Part shown: positions 38,465 through 48,075 of the stretch, piece by piece | How positions within the stretch are numbered: position 1 is the first letter of the stretch | How the letters are laid out: each line of letters begins with the position of its first letter | Assembly (NCBI GenBank): GCA_913776045.1 | Contig: CAJYOI010000023.1 | Span: forward strand, 62,001 to 126,000 | Source: an uncultured Sphingomonas sp. | GTDB lineage: Bacteria > Pseudomonadota > Alphaproteobacteria > Sphingomonadales > Sphingomonadaceae | DNA: 64,000 nt | Direction: 5' to 3' | Position numbers and translations under genes: made by a program | The notes under the pieces: model-generated | Database searches by the model: none | What the model was told of the DNA's origin: nothing | The model's input: the letters and a program-made list of their open reading frames with translations, nothing else

Positions 38465-39439
38465 TCAGGCGGCGCGCAGGTCGGTGAGGAGGGAGTGCGC
38501 TGCATCGGACAGCGCCTGGACCTGACGCGCGACCGCCGTGCCGGATATCGCCACCCTTTCGGTCAGCGTGCGCATCGCGGCGGAAGAGTCGATCGACCGT
38601 TCGACTCCGCCCCGCAGGTCGGCCGCGACCGCCGCCGCGCGACGGGCGTCCTCGACGATCGCGCGGGTGACCCGCGTCTGGCCAGCGGTCTCCGTCTCCA
38701 TCTCATCGGCCAGGCTGGAGAGGGTCGTCAACTGTGCGAGCTCGGCGTCGAGCCCCTGCGCCACCCGCGCGAAGCGGGCCTACAACTTGGCTTCGATACG
38801 TTCCAGGGTCGCGGTCGCCAGATCGAGCTCCGCCTGATTGTTGACGATGAAGAGGTTGGCCTGGACCAGAATCGACCGCGCGAACAGGATCATGAAAACG
38901 ACCAGGGCCACGACGATGCGAGGCGGCAAATGGCCGAACACGATCGTCAGCGCCGCGCCGATGCAGGATCCGCGCAGGAACGCCAGACCGGCGAGCGGCC
39001 CGGACGCGGCGGTCAGCGCGACGACCGTTTTGACGCCGATCGTACGAAAGGTGGCAAGCAGGCTTTCCGGGCCGTCGGGTGTCGCCGCCAGCAACGCCAT
39101 CAGCACACCCCAACCCAGGGCGGTAACGAACGACAGTCGCGCAAAAGTTAGGATCGCACCGCGCGGATCGGCAAAGCACCAATCGACCCGTCGCTCTTCC
39201 CGCCAGCGGTTGAGCGACAGCAATGCGACGATGCACAAGATTGCGGCGGCAAAATTCGTCGTCAATCGCAGTGGCGCCGACCAGAGAACGGCAGAGGCGG
39301 CGATGACGGTCGCAGCGAAGGTCGCCGGATAGCCGGCCCGCGCGGCCCGAAGCTGCGACTGCACAAGGGTGGCCGGCAGCGCGTCGGCGCCGCGACCGAG
39401 CCCGACGAGCTTGACGAAACGCAGGTATGAAAGGGGCAG
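38465..39439 (-). pseudogene. Membrane/coiled-coil protein with in-frame TAG and non-standard start
   Basis: The first part (39364 to 38783) has about five hydrophobic helices, for example TFAATVIAASAVLWSAPL, NFAAAILCIVALLSL and RIVVALVVFMILFA, then a helix ending LERIEAKL. A TAG at 38780-38782 follows. In the same frame a 104-codon helical, Ala-rich tail continues (ARFARVAQGLDAELAQL...). One C-to-T change (CAG to TAG) would explain the break. Upstream of the GTG at 39364 the frame stays open to a CTG at 39437-39439 that follows AAAGGAG at good spacing, as if an ATG or GTG start had been lost. The layout recalls membrane sensors with a coiled-coil output. I do not recognise the family. Confidence 0.6.
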
Positions 39440-39506
39440 GACGGCTCCTTTGGAGAATGCCGCCCTATCCCAGATTATGCTAAAGCGCCGTTAACGACGC
39501 CGTTGC

Positions 39507-39830
39507 TCAGGCGAGCTCGCCTTCGAGCCACGCCTTGATCCGCCCCTTGGGCTCTGCGCCGACCTTGGTCGCGGCGGGATTACCGCCCTTGAACAGGATC
39601 ATCGTCGGGATGCCGCGTACGCCGTAGCGGCCCGGCGCGTCGGGATTGTCGTCGATGTTCAGCTTGGCGATCGTCACCTGCTCGCCCAGCTCGTCGCTGA
39701 TCTCTTCCAGGCTCGGGCCGATCATCTTGCACGGGCCGCACCATTCCGCCCAGAAATCGACCAGCACCGGCTTGTCGGAGTTGATGACGTCGTCGTGGAA
39801 GCTCGCGTCGGTGATCTGCTTGGTGGCCAT
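39507..39830 (-). CDS. trxA: Thioredoxin
   Basis: Cytosolic disulfide reductase. 107 residues, with the active site WCGPCK (Cys31 and Cys34), the conserved Asp24 region VDFWAEW and the cis-Pro loop GIPTMILF. Normal in every respect. It is last of the minus-strand run divL-tsaE-amgK-murU-addB-addA-trxA and 67 bases from addA. Confidence 0.97.
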   Translation of the reverse strand: MATKQITDASFHDDVINSDKPVLVDFWAEWCGPCKMIGPSLEEISDELGEQVTIAKLNIDDNPDAPGRYGVRGIPTMILFKGGNPAATKVGAEPKGRIKAWLEGELA

Positions 39831-39897
39831 TGCGCCTGTCTCCTTGGGATTGGTTGGTATCTAGGGTGCGGTCGTCAACCACTCAAGCGCACGGCGC

Positions 39898-42800
39898 CTA
39901 GCTTTGCTCCGTGGCGGCCAAGCGCGGCTTGTGCGCTTCCAGCAGATCGTCTGACAGGTCGAACAACCGCGGCGCGGCGGTGTAGAGCAGTGCCGCCTCG
40001 ACCGCGCGGCCCGGGAAGACGACCCGCAGCGCCGCGGCATAGGCAGCCATCTGGCGCAGGTGATAGACGGGGATGTCTTCGAGTGCCGCAGGAACGCGGC
40101 GGCCGGTCTTGAAGTCGATGACGCGAACGCGCGTCGGCGTCACGACCAGACGATCGACGGTCCCCGCGATCACCGCCCCGCCGACGGTCGCGGCGATCGG
40201 TGCTTCGGCCAGGGCGGCGGGACCGAAGATTTCGCGATGCTTCGGGTCGCTCAGGATCGCGCATGCCGCCCGCGCGATCTCCTCGCGCGTCCGCTCGTCA
40301 TCGACACCGCCCGACACCCCCAGCCAGCGCAGCGCCGCGGCATACCGCCGGTCGGGGTCGAGTGCGGGAAGCCGCTCGAACAGCGCATGAAGCAGCCGAC
40401 CACGTTCCGCTGCGGCGCGCATCGCTGCGGTAGGCGGCGGATCGGCCACTTCGTCCTCGCCGATCGACGACGGCGCGAGCGGGCGCGGCGGTCGAGTCTC
40501 CTCAGGCGCTGGCTCGCGCGCCCAGGCCGGCAGCCTCACCGGCTCGACGACGCTGTCCGAACGCGGCTTGGCCGCGACGGGTGCGGCCGGGGTCGCGCCG
40601 GTAAAGCAGCGCTCGCCACCCTCGTCCGCTGCGGCCACGCCCAGCGTATCGAGCGCCGCGGCGGATGCGGCATACCAGCTGTTCGCCGACAGCGGCCGGC
40701 TGCCCAAAGCGCCCGCCACGACCAGCCGCTCTTCCGCGCGCGTCGCCGCGACGTAGAACAGCCGCCAATGCTCCTCCAGCTCGCGCGCATCGGCCGCAGC
40801 GAGCACCGGGTCGAGCGGCGATCCGGCGCGCTCGGCCGCCCGCGGGCGGAACACGGGAAGTTCGACCCCGTCGATCGGCCATTTCACGATATCGCGCCGC
40901 GCGTTCGCCGGGTCGGCGGTCGCATCGGCCAGGATCACGAGCGGCGCCTGCAAGCCCTTCGCGCCATGCGCGGTCATAACCCGAACGGCGTCGAGCGGCG
41001 CAGACGGATCGCGCACGATCTCCACATCCCCGCGGTCGAACCAGTCGAGGAAACGTTGCAGCGAGGGCGTCGACGTCGCTTCGAAATTGAGCGCGGCGCC
41101 GAGCAGTTCCTCGATCGGATCGCGCGCTTCCTCGCCCAGCCGTTCGAGCAGCTTGCGCCGCCCGTCCATCGCGCCCGACAATATCTCTTCGAGAAACCGA
41201 TAGGGCGTGGTGAAGTCGGCGCGCGCCAGCAGCCCACGCAACGGCGCCAGCCGCGTCTCGTCCTGCGTATCGCGCAGATGCCGCCACAGGCTGCGCCGCC
41301 CTTCGCGCATGGCCGCCGCCATCAGCTCGTCCTGGCTCCAGCCGATCAGCGGCGAGACGAGCAGCGACGCCAGCGTCAGATCGTCGTCGGGCTGCAGCGC
41401 GAAGCGCACCGCGGCGAGCAGGTCCTGCACGGCCAGCGGCGCATTCAGCCGCAGCCGGTCGACACCGGCAACCGGCACGCCTTCCGCATACAGCCGCGCG
41501 ACGATCAGCGAGGCGAGTTCGCCGCGGCGCTTGACCAGCACCATGACGTCCTCCGGCCGCAGCGTCCGCCCCTTGCTGTCGAGCGGCAGCGTGCCGATCC
41601 ACCCCTTGATCGCCTTCGCGATCCGCCCGGCCAGCGCGCGGGTCGCGTCGTCGATCCACCCTTCCTCGCCCGCGTCGTCGCCGTCCGTCGCACCGGCGGT
41701 GACGAGCGGCCAGAGCGTGACGCTGCCGGGTCCTGGCACTTCGCTGTCGTGTCGCTCGGTCGCGGTGCCGAGCGCGGGCGGCGGCAGCGCCTCGATCGCC
41801 GCATCCACGAACTCCAGCACCGGGCGGGTCGAGCGGAAGCTGGCGGTCAGCGCCAGCGTCCCGAGCCGCGGCGCCACCGCTCCGAAGGCATCCTCGGCGA
41901 TGCTCTGGTTGGTGAAATGCCGGTGCGCCGCTTCGAAATAGAGCGGGCTCGTGCCCTGAAACCCGAAGATCGCCTGCTTGTAATCGCCTACCGTGAACAG
42001 CGTGCGCGTGACGTCGGCATGCGCGCCTTCGCCGGCGAAGAATTCGTCGGCGATAGCGCGTACGATCGCCCATTGCTGGGGGTTGGTATCCTGCGCCTCG
42101 TCGATCAGGATATGGTCGGTCGCTTGGTCGAGCTTGTAGCGGACCCAGTCGCCCATGCCCGGCTGCGCGAGCAGGTCGACGGTCGCGCGGATCAGATCGT
42201 CGAAATCGACCGCGCCCAGCCGCCGCTTGGCCGCGCGGTAGCTGCGGGCATAGGCCCGTCCCGCATCGAACGCGCCGGCCAGCAGGTCGGCATAGCCTGC
42301 GCGCGCGATCATGCCCAGCAGTTCGGTGCATTCGGCGGCGACCTCCGCCGCGCGCTCGGCATAGTCGGGCAAGAGGGCGACGAGCTTGGCCGATGCCTTT
42401 CGCGGCTCGCCCTTGCCGGTCAGGAAAATGCCCGACAGCGCCGCCAATTGTCCGACGCGATCCTCGGGCGAAGCGGCCAGCCATCGTTCGCCGATCGTCG
42501 CGTGATCGGTGCCCGTCGCGGTTCCCCATTGTCGATTGGCGTCGATCAACGTGCGTAAGCCGGCGCAATCGAACAGCCCGTCCGAGCACCGCTCCGCAAC
42601 ATGCGCTGCAATATCTTCGCTAGGCAGGTCGAGCGCGCGCCGCAGCCACGGAGCGATCCCGCTGGGCAGTGCCTCCATCGCATCCGGCGCGCGGGCACAG
42701 GCAAGCAGGAACGCCTCCGCCCCACCCTCGCCCAGCCGCAGGCTCAGCGCGCCGATCGCGTCGACCAATGTCCGCCGCCCGGCGGCTTCCTCCTCGACCA

Positions 42801-43305
42801 GCAGGTCGGCCAGCGCCTCGCGCGCCAGCCCGGCTTCCTCACGCGCGTCGAGAGGGCGGAAACCGGGGACCAGCCCCGCCTCTACGGGGAAGCCGGCGAG
42901 CAGGCTCTGGCAGAAACTGTGGATCGTCTGAATGCGTAGGCCGCCGCCCGGCGCATCGAGCACCTTGGCGAACAGGGTGCGCGCTCGGCGGCGCTGTTCG
43001 GGGCCGAAATCCTCGCCGAGCGCACGCAGATCAGCCGACAGCGCGGCATCGTCCGCACGGACCCAGCGCGCGAGCGTCGCATTGACGCGCCCCGCCATCT
43101 CCGCCGCCCCCGCCTTGGTGAAGGTCAGGCACAGGATGCAGCCCGGCTCGACGCCGCGCAGCAGCAGGCGGTAGACGCGGGCGGCAAGCACCTGCGTCTT
43201 GCCGGTACCAGCGGAAGCCGACAGCCAGACGCTGCGCAGCGGATCACTCGCCGCGCCCTGCTGGTCCTTCAGTGGGGGGAGGAAGGCGGAGGCGCGGGCG
43301 CTCAT
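39898..43305 (-). CDS. addA: Double-strand break repair helicase-nuclease AddA
   Basis: Helicase subunit of AddAB, which resects broken DNA ends for RecA. 1135 residues. Walker A is SAGTGKT (31-37). Other UvrD-type motifs are ILIDEAQDTNPQQW, TVGDYKQAIFGFQG and VMTAHGAKGL. The C-terminal nuclease has VRVIDFKTGRR, the PD-(D/E)XK core. It follows addB after a 123-base spacer that holds an inverted repeat. It ends in TAG. Confidence 0.95.
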   Translation of the reverse strand: MSARASAFLPPLKDQQGAASDPLRSVWLSASAGTGKTQVLAARVYRLLLRGVEPGCILCLTFTKAGAAEMAGRVNATLARWVRADDAALSADLRALGEDFGPEQRRRARTLFAKVLDAPGGGLRIQTIHSFCQSLLAGFPVEAGLVPGFRPLDAREEAGLAREALADLLVEEEAAGRRTLVDAIGALSLRLGEGGAEAFLLACARAPDAMEALPSGIAPWLRRALDLPSEDIAAHVAERCSDGLFDCAGLRTLIDANRQWGTATGTDHATIGERWLAASPEDRVGQLAALSGIFLTGKGEPRKASAKLVALLPDYAERAAEVAAECTELLGMIARAGYADLLAGAFDAGRAYARSYRAAKRRLGAVDFDDLIRATVDLLAQPGMGDWVRYKLDQATDHILIDEAQDTNPQQWAIVRAIADEFFAGEGAHADVTRTLFTVGDYKQAIFGFQGTSPLYFEAAHRHFTNQSIAEDAFGAVAPRLGTLALTASFRSTRPVLEFVDAAIEALPPPALGTATERHDSEVPGPGSVTLWPLVTAGATDGDDAGEEGWIDDATRALAGRIAKAIKGWIGTLPLDSKGRTLRPEDVMVLVKRRGELASLIVARLYAEGVPVAGVDRLRLNAPLAVQDLLAAVRFALQPDDDLTLASLLVSPLIGWSQDELMAAAMREGRRSLWRHLRDTQDETRLAPLRGLLARADFTTPYRFLEEILSGAMDGRRKLLERLGEEARDPIEELLGAALNFEATSTPSLQRFLDWFDRGDVEIVRDPSAPLDAVRVMTAHGAKGLQAPLVILADATADPANARRDIVKWPIDGVELPVFRPRAAERAGSPLDPVLAAADARELEEHWRLFYVAATRAEERLVVAGALGSRPLSANSWYAASAAALDTLGVAAADEGGERCFTGATPAAPVAAKPRSDSVVEPVRLPAWAREPAPEETRPPRPLAPSSIGEDEVADPPPTAAMRAAAERGRLLHALFERLPALDPDRRYAAALRWLGVSGGVDDERTREEIARAACAILSDPKHREIFGPAALAEAPIAATVGGAVIAGTVDRLVVTPTRVRVIDFKTGRRVPAALEDIPVYHLRQMAAYAAALRVVFPGRAVEAALLYTAAPRLFDLSDDLLEAHKPRLAATEQS

Positions 43306-43321
43306 CCCCAGCCTCCTATTT

Positions 43322-43415
43322 CGTCATCCCCGCGAAGGCGGGGATTGATTGTGGCTAGACTATCGATTCCACACCGAGCGTAGCCAGAGTTTACCCCCGC
43401 CTTCGCGGAAGTGAC
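43322..43415. repeat. REP-like inverted repeat between addB and addA
   Basis: CGTCATCCCCGCGAAGGCGG (from 43322) and ACCCCCGCCTTCGCGGAAGTGACG (43393-43415) form an inverted repeat with about 50 bases between. This is the same type as 15371-15466. Confidence 0.65.
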
Positions 43416-43428
43416 GGTTGTAGAGGGG

Positions 43429-46353
43429 TTAGTCCCGGCCATACCACTCGTCCCGCCGCATCAGCTGATCATACTCCGCATAAGGCGCGAACTCCGGCAC
43501 CAGCTTCGCCGTAAACGGCTCGACCCCGGTCAGCCATTTCACCGCCGCCTCGGCAAAGCTCCGCTCGGCCAAAGGCACGAACTCCGCGGTCACGATCCGC
43601 CCGTACTTCCCCGCCGCATCGACCGGCGTCGCGACATAGCCGAACCCGTCCTTGCCCTTGCCCAGAGACCAATATTCGAACGCCTGCGCCGCCCCCCGCA
43701 CGCCCTCGAACCCGCCGCGCTCGGCGATCAGCCCGAGCAGCCCCAATTGCAGGCTGAACCCTGCGCGCACCGCCGCGGTCGAAGGCGGCTTGCCGGTCTT
43801 GTAATCGATGATCCCGATGCCGCCCCCGGCCAGCCGATCGATGCGGTCGAAAATCCCGTACAGTGTGACACCCGCGAGTGGGATCTCGCCCCGCTTCTCG
43901 ACCGCCAGCACCTTACGGCCTTCGTCCCGCATCGCGGTCATCTGCGCGCCGATCCAATCGATCGCTTCCATCAGCCGCGGTTGCCACAGCGCGCGCAGCA
44001 TCGGGTGGGCGTCGGCCAGCCATCCTTCCGCCCGCGCGCGCAAGCGGCTGGCGTCAAGACCGTCCTCCTCCCATGCGTTTCGCAGGATCGCGTGCACCTC
44101 GGTCCCCCGCCACGCCGCGCTGGGGTCGGCGTCGACGGGATCGAGCGGGCGCAGCTTCAGGATCTGCTTGGCGTAAAAGGCATAGGGGTCTGCCTTCAGC
44201 CGGTCGACGTCGGTCACCGCGATCCGGCTGGGCCGGCGATCGAGCGGCGGCGACGGCTGCGGCCGATCCGCGGGACGGTGCGCATCGGGATGATCGAGGC
44301 CCCGCGCCCAGTCGAGAAGGTGATCGGCGCGCGCCCAGCCCTCGCCGGCCAGTGCCTGCAACCGCAGCCAGAAGCGCGAGGCGATCGTCGGCGACCGCGC
44401 ATTCCTTCGCGCGCGGGTCAGCAGCACCTCGGGTGCGCCCAGCCCGCCGGCCAGATCGTGCGCCGCCAGTCCGATCCGCCAGTCGAGCCCCGGCAGGCCC
44501 AGTTCGGCCCGGATACGCGGTGCGAGCCACGGGTCGGGCGACGGTAGCCCCGGCCAGACGCCTTCGTTGAGGCCAGCGAGCACCATCAGGTCGGCCGACT
44601 GCAACTGCGCCTCGACCAGGCCGTAGATGGCCAGACGCGGATGGCTGCCGCGAACCGGACGGATTGCGACCTCGTCCATCAGCGTCCGCAACAGCGCGGG
44701 CAGCGTGCCCGGCGCGACGGTCGTCGGCCCCGCCGGCGCACGTTCCTCCAGCTCCGCCAGCAACTGCGCCGCCGCACGTCCATCGACCCGCGACCAGAGC
44801 GCATCGCCGCACAGCCGCGTCGCCGCTTCGCGCAGACACGCCAGCGCATCGCCCAGCGCGGGTCTATCGGCCAACACCCGCCCGACCGGCGCCAGCCGCT
44901 CGCAGATCCTCGGCCAGCGTTCGGCGGCGATCCCGCCGGCTTCGGCGAAATGCTGCGTCAGTCCCTCCAGGCCGGCGGGCGGCCGCGGCCCGCGTAGCGC
45001 GAGGTCGAGCGCGCGTACGCCCTCCAACCACATGGGCCGCTCGTCGCCCGCCGCGATCAACGGATGCTTGAGCAGCGCCAGCAGCGGCAGCGGCGCGAAA
45101 TCCCCCGTCGCGGCTTCGGCCAGCGCAAGCAGGAGTGCGCCCGGCGGCGTCTGCGACAAGGGGCGCCCCGCAGAGTCGTCGATCGCGACGCCCCAGCGCG
45201 CGAGATGTGCGACGACGCGGCCCGCCAACGCCCGGTCCGGCGTGACCAGCGCACCGGTTCTACCCGGCGTCTCCAACACCTCGCGCAGCGCCAGCGCGAT
45301 CGCCTGCGCTTCCTCGGCAGGCGTCGCCGTCTCCACCGCACGGACACCGCTCAGGTTGCGCTGCCCCGGCTTCAGCGCCGACCATTCGTGGGTGAATTCA
45401 GCCGGCGACAGCGCGGTCGCGATCATCCGCCCGCGCGCCGGCGGCGCATCGACCTCCGACTCCGCACGCCACATCCGCACTTCGCCGCGCGCGACGCCCA
45501 TGCGGCGCAGCAGCGTCTTCAGATGATATTGCGGGTGCGTTTCCTCGCCGCGCGGCTGGCGGCCGGTGGTGGGATCGCGATCGAACGGGCCGAGCGCATC
45601 CCATTCCTCGTCGCCCATCGCTAGGTCGACGCCCGGCAACACGACCGAACCGTTGGGCAGTTCGCTGACCGTCCGCAGCAAACGCGCGACCGCGGGTGCG
45701 ATCGAGGTGACGCCGGCTGCACAGACGAAGCCTTCCGGCGGCCGCGCACGCCAGGCCGCAGCGGTGCGATCGAGCAACCGACTGCGCCGCTCGGCCAGTT
45801 CGATGCGGCCAAGTTTCGCCAATTCCGCCGGCCAGTGATCGAGCACCAGCGTAAAGCTCGACAACGCCCGCGCCCAATGCTCGGACAGCCCTTCGGCAAG
45901 CGCGATGTCGCGCAAACGGGCGGGCGGGACCTCTTCCACCAGCAACTGATCGAGCGTCCGGCCCAGGTCGCCGGCCAGCCGCACCGCTTCCGCCGCATCG
46001 AGCGCCGGGTCGGCCTCCTGCACCAGCCGCGCCAGGATCAGTCGGCGCTGCAACGGCTCGACCGCCGCCGGGACGGGCTCCGCTGCATCCAGATCGAACA
46101 GCGCGCCGACCGCTTCTTCCAGGTCGACGTCGCCGACCGCGACGATCCGCGGCAGCAGCAACGCCCCGCCGCTCGCACGGACGAACGCGTCGTTGATCGC
46201 CCGGCGCGCGCGGTTGGTCGGAACGATCACGACGCCCCGCGCCAGCCCCATGTCGGCGTCCGCGTATTGCGCGATCAGCCCGGCGGCGAGCGCATCGGCG
46301 AACGCCCGGTGCCGGGGGATGGTATAGAGCCCCGGCCGACGCCGATCAGCCAT
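43429..46353 (-). CDS. addB: Double-strand break repair protein AddB
   Basis: Second subunit of AddAB. 974 residues. The alphaproteobacterial type shows an inactivated helicase-like N-terminal region (starting ADRRRPGLYTIPRHR, with VVIVPTNRARRAI) and a C-terminal PD-(D/E)XK nuclease with GIGIIDYKTGKPP. The ATG at 46353 is chosen because it overlaps the murU stop by eight bases; the longer open frame upstream lies within murU. It is coupled to murU. Confidence 0.93.
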   Translation of the reverse strand: MADRRRPGLYTIPRHRAFADALAAGLIAQYADADMGLARGVVIVPTNRARRAINDAFVRASGGALLLPRIVAVGDVDLEEAVGALFDLDAAEPVPAAVEPLQRRLILARLVQEADPALDAAEAVRLAGDLGRTLDQLLVEEVPPARLRDIALAEGLSEHWARALSSFTLVLDHWPAELAKLGRIELAERRSRLLDRTAAAWRARPPEGFVCAAGVTSIAPAVARLLRTVSELPNGSVVLPGVDLAMGDEEWDALGPFDRDPTTGRQPRGEETHPQYHLKTLLRRMGVARGEVRMWRAESEVDAPPARGRMIATALSPAEFTHEWSALKPGQRNLSGVRAVETATPAEEAQAIALALREVLETPGRTGALVTPDRALAGRVVAHLARWGVAIDDSAGRPLSQTPPGALLLALAEAATGDFAPLPLLALLKHPLIAAGDERPMWLEGVRALDLALRGPRPPAGLEGLTQHFAEAGGIAAERWPRICERLAPVGRVLADRPALGDALACLREAATRLCGDALWSRVDGRAAAQLLAELEERAPAGPTTVAPGTLPALLRTLMDEVAIRPVRGSHPRLAIYGLVEAQLQSADLMVLAGLNEGVWPGLPSPDPWLAPRIRAELGLPGLDWRIGLAAHDLAGGLGAPEVLLTRARRNARSPTIASRFWLRLQALAGEGWARADHLLDWARGLDHPDAHRPADRPQPSPPLDRRPSRIAVTDVDRLKADPYAFYAKQILKLRPLDPVDADPSAAWRGTEVHAILRNAWEEDGLDASRLRARAEGWLADAHPMLRALWQPRLMEAIDWIGAQMTAMRDEGRKVLAVEKRGEIPLAGVTLYGIFDRIDRLAGGGIGIIDYKTGKPPSTAAVRAGFSLQLGLLGLIAERGGFEGVRGAAQAFEYWSLGKGKDGFGYVATPVDAAGKYGRIVTAEFVPLAERSFAEAAVKWLTGVEPFTAKLVPEFAPYAEYDQLMRRDEWYGRD

Positions 46354-47101
46354 CGGCCAGGATCGCCTCCGCCGCGGGAATCGCCGGGGGCGAGCCGACG
46401 TCGAACCACAGGCCCTGATGGACAAGACCCCACGCGCGCCCGGCCTCGATCGCGCGTTCCCAGAACAGCATCGTCGAAAACGGTCCTTCCGGCGCATTGA
46501 TCAGCACGCGCGGGTGGAGGATCTGGACGCCGGTGTAGACGAACGGCGCCAGCCTGCCCTCCTCGCGCCGGCCGACGATTCGCCCGAACGGGTCGAGATG
46601 GAAGTCGCCCTTGCCGCGGTGGCTGTGTGCGCGCGCCAGCGGCACCATCAGCAGCAGCGCATCCATCCGCGCATCGTCCCATGCCGCCGCCAGCGCGCGG
46701 ATCGCGTCGGTCGGGCCGTCGATCCACAGATTGTCGCTGTTGATGCACAGGAACGGCGCGTCGCCCAGCAGGTCGCGCGCCTGGATCAGGCCCCCGCCCG
46801 TTTCCATCAGTTGCTTGCGCTCGTCGGACACGACGACGTCGATATCCTTCACCCGCGCGCGCAAATGCGCCTCCAGCGCGTCGGCCATGTAATGAACATT
46901 GACCACCGCGCGCGGCACGCCCGCCGAGCGCAGCCGATCGAAGACATGGTCTATCAGGGGCTTGCCGGCGACTTCGACCAGCGGCTTGGGGCGCGTTGCG
47001 GTCAGCGGGCGCATCCGCTTGCCCAAGCCGGCGGCCATCACCATCGCGGTCTGCGGCACATGCGCGCCGGGGTCGGGGCGGATCGCGAGGGTGCGGGTCA
47101 T
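46346..47101 (-). CDS. murU: N-acetylmuramate alpha-1-phosphate uridylyltransferase
   Basis: Makes UDP-MurNAc from MurNAc-1-phosphate and UTP, the second step of the anabolic recycling route that bypasses MurA/MurB. 251 residues. The nucleotide loop is AAGLGKRMRPLTATRPKP (residues 23-40), with ETGGGL, NSDNLW and WFDVGSPP typical of the family. Its start overlaps the amgK stop (ATGA), and the pairing supports MurU over other sugar nucleotidyltransferases. Family knowledge links this pathway to intrinsic fosfomycin tolerance. Confidence 0.92.
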   Translation of the reverse strand: MTRTLAIRPDPGAHVPQTAMVMAAGLGKRMRPLTATRPKPLVEVAGKPLIDHVFDRLRSAGVPRAVVNVHYMADALEAHLRARVKDIDVVVSDERKQLMETGGGLIQARDLLGDAPFLCINSDNLWIDGPTDAIRALAAAWDDARMDALLLMVPLARAHSHRGKGDFHLDPFGRIVGRREEGRLAPFVYTGVQILHPRVLINAPEGPFSTMLFWERAIEAGRAWGLVHQGLWFDVGSPPAIPAAEAILADG

Positions 47102-48075
47102 GCCTGCGAAATCACCATCGGGTCGCCACGCAGCGCCATGGGCAGATTGGTCTCGAACCACGCCTTCACCGGCGCGAGCGCCGGGTGATCGAGATCGCGG
47201 TTCAGATACGCCCACACGCGCGGACACAAGCCCGGGTAGCGCGGCTTGCCGTCGCGCTGCCACAGTCGGGTGAAGATGCCGACGATCTTGGCGTTCCGCT
47301 GTGCGCCGAGGATGTGGTACGCGGTCGCGAACGCGTCCCCCGCCCCGGTGATGCGCAGATAGCGGTCGAGCATCGCCGCCTCCAGGTCCGGGTGCACGTC
47401 CCGCCGCGCATCCTGCAACAACGACACGAGGTCGTACGCCGGATGCCCGGCCAACGCGTCCTGAAAATCGAGCAGACCCAATCCGCGCTCGATCAGCATC
47501 AGATTCTCGGCATGATAGTCGCGCAGCACCGTGACCGGCGTGTCGGCGATGGCGTGTGCGAAGACCGCATCCCATGCCGCTCGATAACCGTCGACATCCA
47601 CACCGACACCGATCGCCGGGCAATACCATTCCGTCAGCAGCGCGGCTTCGCGATGCAACTGGTCCGCATCGTACGGCGCGATGTCGGCGGCGGGCACGTC
47701 GCGCAGGCGGATCAGGACGTCGACCGCTTCCTCGTACAGCCTGAGCTCGCTTTCGGGCGCGGCGTCGACCGTCTCGCGAAACCGCGCGTCGCCGAAATCC
47801 TCCAACAGAACCAGCCCGTGGGTCAGGTCGCTGCCCAGGATCTGCGGCGCGCCGAAACCGTGAGCGCCCAGCCACTCGGCAATCGCGATGAACGGACGCG
47901 GGTCCTCGTGCGGCGGGGGCGCGTCCATCAATATGGCGGAGCGCTCATGCCCGACCGCGCGGAAATAGCGGCGGAACGACGCGTCGCCGGCCAGCGGCAC
48001 GACCTCGGCATCCTCCCACCCCAAAGACTTCAAGAATTCGGCCGCCATCGCAGGCGGGTTCATATCCGGGACCAT
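47098..48075 (-). CDS. amgK: N-acetylmuramate/N-acetylglucosamine kinase
   Basis: Phosphorylates MurNAc (and GlcNAc) at the anomeric carbon, feeding MurU. 325 residues with the aminoglycoside phosphotransferase fold: GDASFRRYFR, catalytic loop LRDYHAENLML and metal site LLDFQDALAGHPAYDL. The ATG at 48075 has GGGAGG four bases upstream and would overlap tsaE by 16 bases; the ATG at 48063 (ATGA junction) is the alternative, giving 321 residues. Identity rests on the murU neighbour and the conserved tsaE-amgK-murU order. Confidence 0.92.
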   Translation of the reverse strand: MVPDMNPPAMAAEFLKSLGWEDAEVVPLAGDASFRRYFRAVGHERSAILMDAPPPHEDPRPFIAIAEWLGAHGFGAPQILGSDLTHGLVLLEDFGDARFRETVDAAPESELRLYEEAVDVLIRLRDVPAADIAPYDADQLHREAALLTEWYCPAIGVGVDVDGYRAAWDAVFAHAIADTPVTVLRDYHAENLMLIERGLGLLDFQDALAGHPAYDLVSLLQDARRDVHPDLEAAMLDRYLRITGAGDAFATAYHILGAQRNAKIVGIFTRLWQRDGKPRYPGLCPRVWAYLNRDLDHPALAPVKAWFETNLPMALRGDPMVISQA

